This document shows, piece after piece, positions 7,651 through 15,106 of a DNA stretch of 34,883 bases (positions are counted from its first letter, which is position 1; every line of letters starts with the position of its first letter). The notes under the pieces were generated by a model. The model had not been told where the DNA came from, searched no databases, and saw only the letters and a program-made list of their open reading frames with translations. The position numbers were made by a program, and so were the translations under genes. Source of the DNA: Sphingopyxis granuli NBRC 100800 (GTDB lineage Bacteria; Pseudomonadota; Alphaproteobacteria; Sphingomonadales; Sphingomonadaceae); NCBI RefSeq assembly GCF_001591045.1, contig NZ_BCUA01000039.1, positions 1 to 34,883 on the forward strand, written 5' to 3'.

Positions 7651-8361
7651 CTATCGCGCCTGCCCGCAGGTGACGGAACCGCTGCCGATATTGCGCACCG
7701 TGCAGGTCGGTCGGCCAAGCACGACGGTCCGCCCGATCCCGCGTGCCGTGATCGTCGCGGATTTTTCGGCCCGCAGGACATGGTCCCCCGCCCCTTCGCT
7801 GTCGCTGGTCCATTCGCCCGCCACCAGCGCCCCGGCGTCGAGGCTGCCGGCCCCCGACAGCGTCGCCTGCGCCTGTTTGACAGAACCCGCGAGCGTCATC
7901 GCGCCGTTGCCGATCATCGCAACCGACAGCCGGTCGCCGACCACCTCGCCCACCCGGATCTCGCCGGGGCCGCGCAGACCGATGCTCACGCGCGTTCCCT
8001 TCAGCCGGTCGATGTGCAGCGCGCCCGCGCCGCCCAGCATGGCCGACCGCAAATTGACGGCATTGACGCGGACTGTCACCGGCGCCTGCGGTTTCGACCG
8101 GCGAACGTCGCCCGCGAACCGGCGCTCGCCGATCACCAGGCGCCCGTCACGCGTTTCGAGGCTGACGCGATCGAGCGCTTCGGGCGTCCCGATCGCGACC
8201 GCGCCGACCGGCGCCCGCGTCGTCACCTCGACGATGAAATCGGCATCGACCTCTATCGCCTCGAAACTGGTGAGGCCGAAGCGCTTCTCCGCGCTTGCCG
8301 CGGGTCCGGCGAAGAGGATGGCGGCAGCCGCAAACGCGGCCCATCGCGAGGCGCTGGTCAT
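7651..8361 (-). CDS. Exported GIN-domain (DUF2807-like) protein
   Basis: Predicted periplasmic or surface protein of 236 residues with a signal peptide (cleavage after the GPAASA motif near residue 24). The rest looks like a right-handed beta-helix of the GIN/head-GIN domain family: FEAIEVDADFIVEV near the start, then short strand repeats such as GGAGALHIDRL, GNGAMTLAG and SGAGSLDAGAL. It ends with a two-cysteine tail, CTVRNIGSGSVTC, which matches the end of the next gene's product, so the two are paralogues. Function is not known for the family. The stop lies one base from the palindromic repeat. It follows its paralogue by 44 bases on the same strand. Confidence 0.82.
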   Translation of the reverse strand: MTSASRWAAFAAAAILFAGPAASAEKRFGLTSFEAIEVDADFIVEVTTRAPVGAVAIGTPEALDRVSLETRDGRLVIGERRFAGDVRRSKPQAPVTVRVNAVNLRSAMLGGAGALHIDRLKGTRVSIGLRGPGEIRVGEVVGDRLSVAMIGNGAMTLAGSVKQAQATLSGAGSLDAGALVAGEWTSDSEGAGDHVLRAEKSATITARGIGRTVVLGRPTCTVRNIGSGSVTCGQAR

Positions 8362-8405
8362 ACCGCCGCCTTAACCGTTCCGCGCGGGCCGCGCCAGCGG
8401 GCGCG

Positions 8406-9170
8406 TCACCTGCAGGTGACGGTGCCCGATCCCATCTTGCGCGTCGAACAGGTCGCGCCGCCGGTCAGCGTCACGTCGCCCGAACCGAGGACGCGGACGT
8501 CGGCCTTGCCGGTCGCCTGCGTCTCGACATTGCCCGACCCCGTGACCGAGACGGCCAGCGTCGTCGCGACCAGCCCGTCGGCATCGACGTCGCCCGATCC
8601 GGTCACGCTGATGTCGCCCGCGTCGATCGTGCCATTGTCGATATCGATATCGCCCGACCCCGACAAGGTGATGTCGGCGCGCTTGCCGGTAAGCTTCGCG
8701 ATCTTGAGGTCGCCCGACCCGGTCAGCACCGCCTCGACCTTGTCGCCCGCGACCGCGTCGGCGTCGATCGAACCCGACCCGGTCAGCCGCACGGTGTCGA
8801 GTTTCGGCATGGTGATCGCGATCTCGACACCGCGATGGCGGCCGCCGCCGAGACTGAAGCCCTCGCGCTTGCGGCCGATCGACAGCAGCGCTCCGTCGAG
8901 CGTGATATCGAGTTCGTCGATCTCCGCCTGCGGTCCCCTGGCTGCGATCGAAAAATTGTCGCCCTGACGGATCGTGACGTCGTCAGGGCCTGCGACCTTG
9001 ACGCCGGTGAATCCGGTAAGGGTGAAATTCTGCGTCGTTTTCGGTCCCGCATCGGCGGCGCGGTCGGCATCGCCGCGCGTCTCGCTGCGGTCGCCGCGAT
9101 CGGCGCCGCTGCAGCCCGTCGCGGTCATCGCCAGCGCCAGCGGGAGGAAGGCCATCGTCCAGTTGCGCAT
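8406..9170 (-). CDS. GIN-domain lipoprotein
   Basis: Predicted lipoprotein of 254 residues. The N-terminus MRNWTMAFLPLALAMTATGC has a lipobox-like end with Cys20, so it is probably lipid-anchored. Residues from about 45 carry a GIN domain (FTGVKVAGPDDVTIRQGDNF) and then a run of seven short repeats with the pattern (T/S)GSGxxxxx, which form turns of a beta-helix. The tail CSTRKMGSGTVTC matches that of the downstream paralogue. The ATG at 9170 is chosen because AAGGAG lies seven bases upstream and the signal sequence starts here. The Shine-Dalgarno lies inside one arm of a perfect 11-base palindrome. Molecular role is unknown. Confidence 0.86.
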   Translation of the reverse strand: MRNWTMAFLPLALAMTATGCSGADRGDRSETRGDADRAADAGPKTTQNFTLTGFTGVKVAGPDDVTIRQGDNFSIAARGPQAEIDELDITLDGALLSIGRKREGFSLGGGRHRGVEIAITMPKLDTVRLTGSGSIDADAVAGDKVEAVLTGSGDLKIAKLTGKRADITLSGSGDIDIDNGTIDAGDISVTGSGDVDADGLVATTLAVSVTGSGNVETQATGKADVRVLGSGDVTLTGGATCSTRKMGSGTVTCR

Positions 9171-9177
9171 CGCATAT

Positions 9178-9213
9178 CTCCTTCGTGTGTTATGGTTATA
9201 ATACACGAAGGAG
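9178..9213. promoter_or_regulatory. Perfect 11-base palindrome with TATAAT in its spacer
   Basis: CTCCTTCGTGT (9178-9188) and ACACGAAGGAG (9203-9213) are exact inverted copies separated by 14 AT-rich bases. The spacer reads TATAAT on the plus strand (9197-9202) and TATAAC on the minus strand. On the minus strand the second arm supplies the AAGGAG ribosome site of the GIN lipoprotein gene. The layout suits a dimeric repressor site over a promoter, for example GntR/YtrA or PadR type, which is inference. An alternative is an RNA hairpin that hides the ribosome site. Confidence 0.6.
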
Positions 9214-9301
9214 GGACTGTCCAGCGCGACCGGCGCCGCGCCATCTTGTCGCCACCTTCGCGGTGCAAAGGGATGGCTTCCCTTCCCCGAGAGTATGGAC
9301 G

Positions 9302-9778
9302 ATGAGCGTAGCCTTTCGGCGCGAGAGCGACGACGAACATAAGGAACCGACCTTCGAATGGCCGATTCCGCCGGGACCGAATCTGGTGACGCCGCGCGGG
9401 TTGCGCCTGCTCGGCGAAGGCGTGGCGGCGCTCGACGCGGCGATCGAGGCGGAAACGGATGCCGAAGCGAAGGCAAAGCTGCAACGCCAGCTCCGCTATC
9501 TCGGCACGCGCAAGGCGACCGCCGAGGTGCAGGAACCGCCCGCGGAAGGGTCGGTCGGTATCGGCAGCCGGGTGCGCTACCGGCTGAACGGCGCCGACCG
9601 CGAAGTGACGATCGTCGGCCATGACGAGGCGGACCCGACCGTCGGGCGCATCGCCTTCACCGCCCCGCTCGGCCGCGCGCTGCTCGGCGCCGAGGTCGAG
9701 GATATGGTCGAATTCCAGGGACGCGAAGACGCGATCACGGTCCTGGCCGCCGCTCCCAACCCCGAGGCGCAGGCATGA
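9302..9778 (+). CDS. GreA/GreB-family transcription elongation factor-like protein
   Basis: 158-residue protein with a GreA/GreB C-terminal domain. It opens with an unusual MSVAFRRESDDEHKEPTFEW and PIPPGPNLVTPRGL, then a short helical hairpin (residues 38-70) of the kind that enters the RNA polymerase secondary channel. From residue 84 comes the FKBP-like globular part: IGSRVRYRLNGADREVTIVG, and APLGRALLGAEVEDMVEF, the latter typical of Gre proteins. Known Gre factors rescue backtracked polymerase; whether this variant has the acidic hairpin tip needed for cleavage is uncertain. The start at 9302 lacks a strong ribosome site. Its stop overlaps the next gene by four bases. Confidence 0.85.
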   Translation: MSVAFRRESDDEHKEPTFEWPIPPGPNLVTPRGLRLLGEGVAALDAAIEAETDAEAKAKLQRQLRYLGTRKATAEVQEPPAEGSVGIGSRVRYRLNGADREVTIVGHDEADPTVGRIAFTAPLGRALLGAEVEDMVEFQGREDAITVLAAAPNPEAQA

Positions 9779-9954
9779 AGGACAAGTTCGAACGCCACAA
9801 GCAGCCATGGACGGCGGCGGAAATCGACAAGCTGCATACGCTTGCAAGGAAGGGCATGGCGCTGAAGGCGATCGCCAGGGCGCTGACGCGCAGCGAGGAG
9901 TCGGTGAAGGCGCGCGCCAAGCAGGACGGGCTGTCGATCGCAAAGCTGCGCTGA
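9775..9954 (+). CDS. Small SANT/Myb- or GcrA-like helix-turn-helix protein
   Basis: A 59-residue basic protein beginning MKDKFERHKQPWTAAEIDKL. The pattern of tryptophan, acidic helix, GMALKAIARAL and then TRSEESVKARA followed by GL matches a homeodomain-like trihelical fold of the SANT/Myb type; it also resembles the N-terminal DNA-binding part of GcrA. The start codon overlaps the stop of the Gre-like gene (ATGA), so the two are translated together and may work together at RNA polymerase or DNA. Six bases after its stop the flavoprotein gene begins. Fold is fairly clear; target and role are unknown. Confidence 0.78.
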   Translation: MKDKFERHKQPWTAAEIDKLHTLARKGMALKAIARALTRSEESVKARAKQDGLSIAKLR

Positions 9955-9960
9955 CCGCGG

Positions 9961-11139
9961 ATGACCGCTGCCCCTTATGATGCCATCGTGCTGGGCGCCG
10001 GCGCAGCCGGGCTGATGTGTGCCGCGGTCGCCGGGCAGCGCGGACGGCGGGTGCTGCTGCTCGATCATGCCGACGCGATCGGGAAGAAAATCCTGATCTC
10101 CGGCGGCGGGCGCTGCAATTTCACCAACATTCACACGGCCGCCGACCGCTATATTTCGGCGAATCCCCATTTCGCAAAATCGGCGCTCGCCCGCTACACT
10201 CCCGCCGATTTCCTGGCGCTGGTCGAAGCGCATGGCATCGCATGGCACGAAAAGACGCTCGGCCAGCTGTTCTGCGACGGATCGGCGAAGCAGGTCGTCG
10301 CGATGCTGATGGAAGAGGCGGCGAAGGGCGGCGTCACCATATTGCACGGCCAGCCGGTCCGCGAGGTCGCGCACGGCGTGGACGGGTTCGGGGTGACCTT
10401 CGGCGAAAGGCGCTTCACCGCCCCGGCGCTGGTCGTCGCAACGGGGGGTCCGTCGATTCCGAAGATGGGCGCGACAGGCTTCGCCTACGACCTCGCGCGG
10501 CGCTTCGGCCTGAAGGTCGTCGAGCCGCGTCCCGCGCTCGTCCCGCTGACGCTCGGCGGCGACGATCTGCTGTTCCGCGAGCTGTCGGGTGTCGCGGCCC
10601 CGGTCGAGGCGCGCGCGGGCAAGGCGGCTTTCCGCGAAGCCGCGCTGTTCACCCATCGCGGCCTGTCGGGGCCCGCGATCCTCCAGGTCAGCAGCTATTG
10701 GCAGCGCGGCGATCCGGTGACGATCGACTTCCTGCCCGACGCCGCGCCCGGCTGGCTGGTCGAGGCGAAGCGCGCGCGGCCGCGGGCGACGCTGGCCTCG
10801 ACCCTCGCGCCCCTGCTCCCCGCCCGGCTCGCCCAGACGCTCGCCGACCGTCTTGCGCTACCCGGCGAACTGGGAGCGCAGACCGACCGCAAGCTCGTAG
10901 AGGCCGAGACGCGCCTGAAGCGCTGGGCCTTCCAACCCAACGGCACCGAGGGCTTCGCCAAGGCCGAGGTCACCGTGGGCGGCATCGCGACCGCCGGGCT
11001 GTCGTCGCAAACAATGATGGCCAAAAGCGTTCCGGGGCTCTATGCGGTCGGCGAAGCCGTGGATGTCACCGGGTGGCTGGGCGGCTATAATTTTCAATGG
11101 GCGTGGGCCAGCGGATACGCAGCGGGCCAGGCGCTTTAG
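9961..11139 (+). CDS. FAD-dependent flavoprotein, HI0933/BaiN-like
   Basis: Predicted FAD-binding oxidoreductase of 392 residues in the HI0933 family, close to the TIGR03862 (PP_4765-like) branch. The dinucleotide-binding GAGAAG motif is at residues 12-17, followed by GKKILISGGGRCNFTN near 42-57, the family hallmark. A second FAD contact GLYAVGEAVDVTGWLGGYNF lies near the C-terminus, followed by WAWASGYAAGQAL. Family members are poorly characterised reductases; the substrate is unknown. The gene starts six bases after the small HTH gene, so the three genes from 9302 look like one transcript. The start has no clear ribosome site of its own. Confidence 0.86.
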   Translation: MTAAPYDAIVLGAGAAGLMCAAVAGQRGRRVLLLDHADAIGKKILISGGGRCNFTNIHTAADRYISANPHFAKSALARYTPADFLALVEAHGIAWHEKTLGQLFCDGSAKQVVAMLMEEAAKGGVTILHGQPVREVAHGVDGFGVTFGERRFTAPALVVATGGPSIPKMGATGFAYDLARRFGLKVVEPRPALVPLTLGGDDLLFRELSGVAAPVEARAGKAAFREAALFTHRGLSGPAILQVSSYWQRGDPVTIDFLPDAAPGWLVEAKRARPRATLASTLAPLLPARLAQTLADRLALPGELGAQTDRKLVEAETRLKRWAFQPNGTEGFAKAEVTVGGIATAGLSSQTMMAKSVPGLYAVGEAVDVTGWLGGYNFQWAWASGYAAGQAL

Positions 11140-11162
11140 GAAAAGCTTGCGTCCCTTCGTCG

Positions 11163-11232
11163 CCCCGGATTTGATCCGGGGTCCATTCAGCGCTTCGTGG
11201 CAAGGGGCGAATGGATGCCGGATCGGGTCCGG
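11163..11232. repeat. REP-like palindromic element
   Basis: Three inverted pairs occur in the 146-base gap before the helicase gene: CCCCGGAT (11163-11170) with ATCCGGGG (11174-11181), TCCATTC (11182-11188) with GAATGGA (11209-11215), and CCGGA (11218-11222) with TCCGG (11228-11232). The first is a compact hairpin typical of alphaproteobacterial REP units. It may also end transcription of the flavoprotein operon, though no T-run follows. Confidence 0.7.
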
Positions 11233-11285
11233 TATGGCGAATTAACGAATCGGCGGCGCGGCCCGTTACGGAAAAGAAGAGAAAT

Positions 11286-13043
11286 ATGGCCTTCGATCAT
11301 CTTCCCCCCGCCCTCGCGGACGCTCTCGGCGCGCGCGATTATCAGACGCTGACCCCGGTGCAATCGCAGGTTATCGAAGCCGGGGCCCACGGCCGCGACC
11401 TGCTCGTTTCGGCGCAGACGGGTTCGGGCAAGACGGTCGCCTTCGGACTTGCGATGGCCGACGAACTGCTGGCGGACGGCCGCCTTCCCTTCGCCTCGGC
11501 GCCGCTTGCGCTGATCGTCGCGCCGACGCGCGAACTGGCCCTGCAGGTCAGCCGCGAACTGGCATGGCTCTACGCCGCCACCGGCGCGCGCATCGCGACC
11601 TGCGTCGGGGGGATGGACGCGAGCCGCGAGCGCCGGGCGCTGAATCAGGGCGTGCACATCGTCGTCGGAACGCCCGGCCGATTGCGCGACCATCTCGAGC
11701 GCGGCGCGCTCGACCTCGCGGCGCTGCGCGTCGCGGTGCTCGACGAGGCCGACGAAATGCTCGACATGGGCTTTCGCGAGGATCTGGAGGAAATCCTCGA
11801 CGCGACGCCCGAAACGCGGCGCACGCTGCTGTTCTCGGCGACGATCCCCAAGCCGATCGCCCAGCTCGCCAAACGCTATCAGCGCGATGCACTTCGCATC
11901 TCGACGGTCGGCGAGGATCGCGGCCACGGCGATATCGCCTATCAGGTCGTGACCGTCGCGCCCGCCGATATCGAAAGCGCGGTGATCAACCTGCTGCGCC
12001 TGCACGACGCCGAAACCGCGATGCTGTTCTGCGCCACGCGCGACAATGTCCGCCGCCTGCACGCGCGGCTGGTCAACCGCGGCTTCGCCGCCGTCGCGCT
12101 GTCGGGCGAGCATAGCCAGAACGAGCGCAACCAGGCGCTGCAGGCGCTGCGCGACCGCCGGGCCCGGGTGTGCGTCGCGACCGACGTCGCGGCGCGCGGT
12201 ATCGACCTGCCCAGCCTGAGCCTGGTCGTCCATGTCGAAATCCCGCGCGATGCCGAAACGCTCCAGCACCGTTCGGGTCGCACCGGGCGCGCGGGGAAGA
12301 AGGGGACCGCGGTGCTGATCGTCCCCTATCCGCGCCGCCGCCGTGTCGACGCCATGCTGCGCGGCGCGCGGATCGACGCCGAATGGACCGGCGCCCCGAC
12401 CGCCGACGACGTGCGGGCACGCGACCGCGAACGGCTGATCGAGGCGCTGCTCGCCCCCATCGAGCATGACGACGAGGATATCGAGCTCGGCCGTCGCCTG
12501 CTCGCCGAGAGCGCGCCGGAGGAGATCGCCGCCGCGCTCGTCCGCGCGCACCGCGCCACCATGCCGCTGCCCGAGGAACTGATCGACAACGGCCCGCCGC
12601 CGCGCCGCGAGCGGGGCGAACGCGCCGAACGCGAACCGCGCGAGCGCGGCGGGCACCGCGACGGTTTCGACGACAGCGTCTGGTTCCGGCTCAACATCGG
12701 TCGCCGCCACAATGCCGACCCACGCTGGATATTGCCGCTGCTCTGCCGCCGCGGCCATGTCACCAAGCACGAAATCGGCGCGATCCGCATCGGCCCGAAC
12801 GAAACGCTGTTCAACATTCCGCTCGCCATCGCCGACCGCTTCGCCGAGGCAGTCGAGCGCAGCGCCAACAAGGATGGCGAAGACGACAATGGCGTCGCGA
12901 TCACGCCGGCGCCCGGCGGCGCGACCTGGCCGCCGCGACGCGAAGCGGGTCCGCGCAAGGACGGGCCGCGCAAGCCCCATGGCAAGCCCGGCGGGTTCAA
13001 GGCCAAGCCCTTCGGCAAGGGCAAGCCGCGCTCGCCCCGCTGA
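11286..13043 (+). CDS. DEAD-box RNA helicase with DbpA-type RNA-binding domain
   Basis: ATP-dependent RNA helicase of 585 residues, probably acting in ribosome assembly or mRNA turnover. RecA domain 1 has the Q motif TPVQSQVIE (23-31), Walker A AQTGSGKT (43-50), PTREL (80-84), DEAD (153-156) and SAT (184-186). Domain 2 has TDVAARGIDLP (299-309) and HRSGRTGR (328-335). Residues 465-525 form a DbpA/CsdA-type RNA-binding domain (WFRLNIGRRHNADPRWILPL), which usually targets 23S rRNA or general RNA. A charged linker (438-460) and a lysine/glycine-rich tail (545-585) flank it. The ATG at 11286 follows AAGAAGAG. DeaD or DbpA naming cannot be settled here. Confidence 0.93.
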   Translation: MAFDHLPPALADALGARDYQTLTPVQSQVIEAGAHGRDLLVSAQTGSGKTVAFGLAMADELLADGRLPFASAPLALIVAPTRELALQVSRELAWLYAATGARIATCVGGMDASRERRALNQGVHIVVGTPGRLRDHLERGALDLAALRVAVLDEADEMLDMGFREDLEEILDATPETRRTLLFSATIPKPIAQLAKRYQRDALRISTVGEDRGHGDIAYQVVTVAPADIESAVINLLRLHDAETAMLFCATRDNVRRLHARLVNRGFAAVALSGEHSQNERNQALQALRDRRARVCVATDVAARGIDLPSLSLVVHVEIPRDAETLQHRSGRTGRAGKKGTAVLIVPYPRRRRVDAMLRGARIDAEWTGAPTADDVRARDRERLIEALLAPIEHDDEDIELGRRLLAESAPEEIAAALVRAHRATMPLPEELIDNGPPPRRERGERAEREPRERGGHRDGFDDSVWFRLNIGRRHNADPRWILPLLCRRGHVTKHEIGAIRIGPNETLFNIPLAIADRFAEAVERSANKDGEDDNGVAITPAPGGATWPPRREAGPRKDGPRKPHGKPGGFKAKPFGKGKPRSPR

Positions 13044-13048
13044 CTCAC

Positions 13049-13070
13049 CCCCTCCTCCGAAGATGAGGGG
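13049..13070 (+). terminator. Hairpin after the helicase gene
   Basis: CCCCTC (13049-13054) and GAGGGG (13065-13070) form a six-base stem with a ten-base loop five bases after the helicase stop. Only a short CTTAT follows, with no T-run, so any termination would be weak or factor-dependent. Confidence 0.35.
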
Positions 13071-13141
13071 CTTATATCGCATCAACCCTTGCGCTGGCTG
13101 TCCGCTCGCTCCAGATGAAGCGGACCAGCAGGAGAGCAGCC

Positions 13142-14119
13142 ATGCAGGCAATCGAGGCGTTCATCGCGGAGCAGGGCGGTCCCGAGGTTATCCAGTGGCG
13201 CGAGGTGACGCTCGGCGCGCCCGATGCCGGACAGGTGCTGGTGCGCCAGACCGCCATCGGGCTCAACTATATCGACACCTATCATCGCGACGGCACCTAT
13301 CCGATCGAGCTTCCCGGCGGACTGGGCGTCGAAGCGGCGGGCGAGGTGGTCGCGACCGGCCCCGACGTCCACGACCTGCAGCCCGGCGACCGCGTCGCGA
13401 CCTTCGGCCCGCAGCGGGGCGCCTATGCGAGCGCGCGGATCCTTCCCGCCGCGTCGCTGATGAAGCTGCCGGCCGGCATCGACGACGACACCGCCGCCGC
13501 CGCGCTGCTCAAGGCCTGCACCGTCGAGGCGCTGGTCGAGCGCTGCGCGAAGGTCGAGGCCGGCTGGCCGGTGCTGGTCCATGCCGCGGCGGGCGGCGTC
13601 GGGCTGATCCTCGTCCAATGGCTGAAGGCGGTCGGCGCGACGGTGATCGGCACCGTCAGCACCGAAGCCAAGGCGCAGACGGCCCGCGACGCCGGCGCCG
13701 ACCATGTCATCCGCTACAAGCAGGAAGATGTCGCCGCGCATGTTCGCGAGATCACCGACGGCCAGGGCGTCCCCGTGACCTTCGACGGCATCGGCATGGC
13801 GACATGGACCGTGTCGCTGAAGGCGACCGCACGGCGCGGGTTGATCGTCAGCTACGGCAATGCCGGCGGACCGGTGACCGGGGTCAATCTGGGCGTCCTG
13901 GCGCAGCATGGGTCGCAGTTCGTGACGCGGCCGACGCTGTTCGACTATTATCTCGACCCCGGCGAACGCGCGGCGGGCGCCGCGCGCGTGTTCGAGATGA
14001 TCGAAAGCGGGGCGGTGGCGATCACCGTCGGCCAGCGCTATGGGTTGCAGGACGCGGCGCGCGCGCATGCCGATCTGGAGGCGGGACGGACGACCGGGTC
14101 CAGCTTGCTGATTCCATAG
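13142..14119 (+). CDS. qor: Quinone oxidoreductase (zeta-crystallin-like)
   Basis: NADPH-dependent quinone reductase of the medium-chain dehydrogenase superfamily, 325 residues. It starts with a GroES-like domain (GLNYIDTYHRDGTYPIELPG near residues 40-60) and the GVEAAGEVVATG strand. The Rossmann part carries VLVHAAAGGVGLILVQWLKA near 140-160, with the AAGGVG nucleotide loop. The zinc ligands of alcohol dehydrogenases are absent, as expected for quinone reductases. The C-terminal region has GSQFVTRPTLFDY, common in this group. AGGAGAG lies about eight bases before the ATG at 13142, which fixes the start. It stands alone between a hairpin and a palindromic repeat. Confidence 0.9.
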   Translation: MQAIEAFIAEQGGPEVIQWREVTLGAPDAGQVLVRQTAIGLNYIDTYHRDGTYPIELPGGLGVEAAGEVVATGPDVHDLQPGDRVATFGPQRGAYASARILPAASLMKLPAGIDDDTAAAALLKACTVEALVERCAKVEAGWPVLVHAAAGGVGLILVQWLKAVGATVIGTVSTEAKAQTARDAGADHVIRYKQEDVAAHVREITDGQGVPVTFDGIGMATWTVSLKATARRGLIVSYGNAGGPVTGVNLGVLAQHGSQFVTRPTLFDYYLDPGERAAGAARVFEMIESGAVAITVGQRYGLQDAARAHADLEAGRTTGSSLLIP

Positions 14120-14120
14120 T

Positions 14121-14239
14121 CTCCCCTCCCGCCTGCGGGAGGGGTCGGGGTGGGCAGCAACGGTGCGACCAGCCCACCCCGCTGCGGCTAGCGAACAAGT
14201 TCGCAAGCCTCGCTGCCCCTCCCGCAGGCGGGAGGGGGG
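14121..14239. repeat. Large nested palindromic repeat (REP/BIME-like)
   Basis: The spacer between convergent qor and fghA is one nested palindrome. CCCCTCCCGC (14123-14132) pairs with GCGGGAGGGG (14135-14144). A second copy has CCCCTCCCGC (14216-14225) with GCGGGAGGGG (14228-14237). Between them GGGGTGGGC (14147-14155) pairs with GCCCACCCC (14172-14180), and GCGAAC (14191-14196) with GTTCGC (14199-14204). The two end palindromes are inverted copies, as in bacterial interspersed mosaic elements. It could serve as a two-way terminator. Confidence 0.8.
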
Positions 14240-14257
14240 AAAGCCTACGCCTAGATC

Positions 14258-15106
14258 CTACCCCTTCAACCGCTCCGCATGCCATGCGACATGCTCGGCC
14301 ATGAAGGTCGAGATGAAATAATAGCTGTGGTCGTAACCCGGCTGCATGCGGATCGTCGCTTTCTGTCCGGCCTTTCGGCACGCCTCTTCGAGAAGCGGCG
14401 TCTTCAACTGATCGGCGAGGAAGGTGTCCGCATCGCCCTGGTCGACCAGCAGGTCGGGCAGCCGGGCGCCGCCGTCGATCAGCGCGCAGGCATCATAGGC
14501 GGTCCATAGCGCGCGGTCGGGGCCCAGATAGCCGCCCAGCGCCTTTTCGCCCCACGGGCACTGCGTCGGCGCGACGATCGGCGCGAAGGCCGAGACCGAG
14601 CGGAAACGGTCGGGGGTGCGCAGCGCCACGGTCAGCGCGCCATGGCCGCCCATCGAATGGCCGCTGATCCCCTGCCGCGTCATGTCGGCCATCGGGAAAT
14701 GGCGCAGCAGCAGCGAGGGCAGTTCGTCCTCGATATAGGAGCGCATCCGGTAGTTCTTCGCCCATGGTTCGACGGTCGCATCGACATAGAAGCCCGCGCC
14801 GAGGCCGAAATCCCAGGCTGCGTCGGGGTCGCCGGGAACGCCCTCCCCCCGCGGCGAGGTGTCGGGCGCGACGAAGATGATGCCGTGCGCCGCGCAGGCG
14901 GCGCGATATTCGCCCTTCTCCATCACATTGGCATGGGTGCAGGTCAGCCCCGACAGATACCAGAGCACGGGCAGTTTCGCGCCTTCCGCATGGTCGGGCA
15001 CGAAGATCGCGAAGCTCATGTCGGTCGCGGTCGTGTCGCTCGCATGGCGGCAGACGCTTTGCGTGCCGCCATGGCTGCGGGTCGTCGAAAGGGTTTCGAT
15101 GGTCAT
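14258..15106 (-). CDS. fghA: S-formylglutathione hydrolase
   Basis: Third step of glutathione-dependent formaldehyde oxidation: hydrolysis of S-formylglutathione to formate and glutathione in the cytosol. The 282-residue serine esterase (esterase D family) has LPVLWYLSGLTCTHAN near residues 45-60 with the oxyanion region, the nucleophile Ser151 in GHSMGG, Asp227 in QGDADTFL and His260 in PGYDHSYYF; the positions match the known Ser-Asp-His triad of the family. Its ATG overlaps the stop of the proX gene by four bases, and it is the last gene of the adhC operon. Very sure of the family and pathway. Confidence 0.96.
   Translation of the reverse strand: MTIETLSTTRSHGGTQSVCRHASDTTATDMSFAIFVPDHAEGAKLPVLWYLSGLTCTHANVMEKGEYRAACAAHGIIFVAPDTSPRGEGVPGDPDAAWDFGLGAGFYVDATVEPWAKNYRMRSYIEDELPSLLLRHFPMADMTRQGISGHSMGGHGALTVALRTPDRFRSVSAFAPIVAPTQCPWGEKALGGYLGPDRALWTAYDACALIDGGARLPDLLVDQGDADTFLADQLKTPLLEEACRKAGQKATIRMQPGYDHSYYFISTFMAEHVAWHAERLKG

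Noticed and set aside
8406..8800. Short direct repeats of the type GTCGCCCGAYCCGGTCA as a possible tandem or CRISPR-like array
   Set aside because: They code for the GSG repeats of the GIN lipoprotein and have uneven, in-frame spacing, so they are protein repeats, not a DNA array.
11187..13151. 654-codon open frame antisense to the DEAD-box helicase
   Set aside because: No recognisable domain, low-complexity composition, and the helicase on the other strand is unmistakable.
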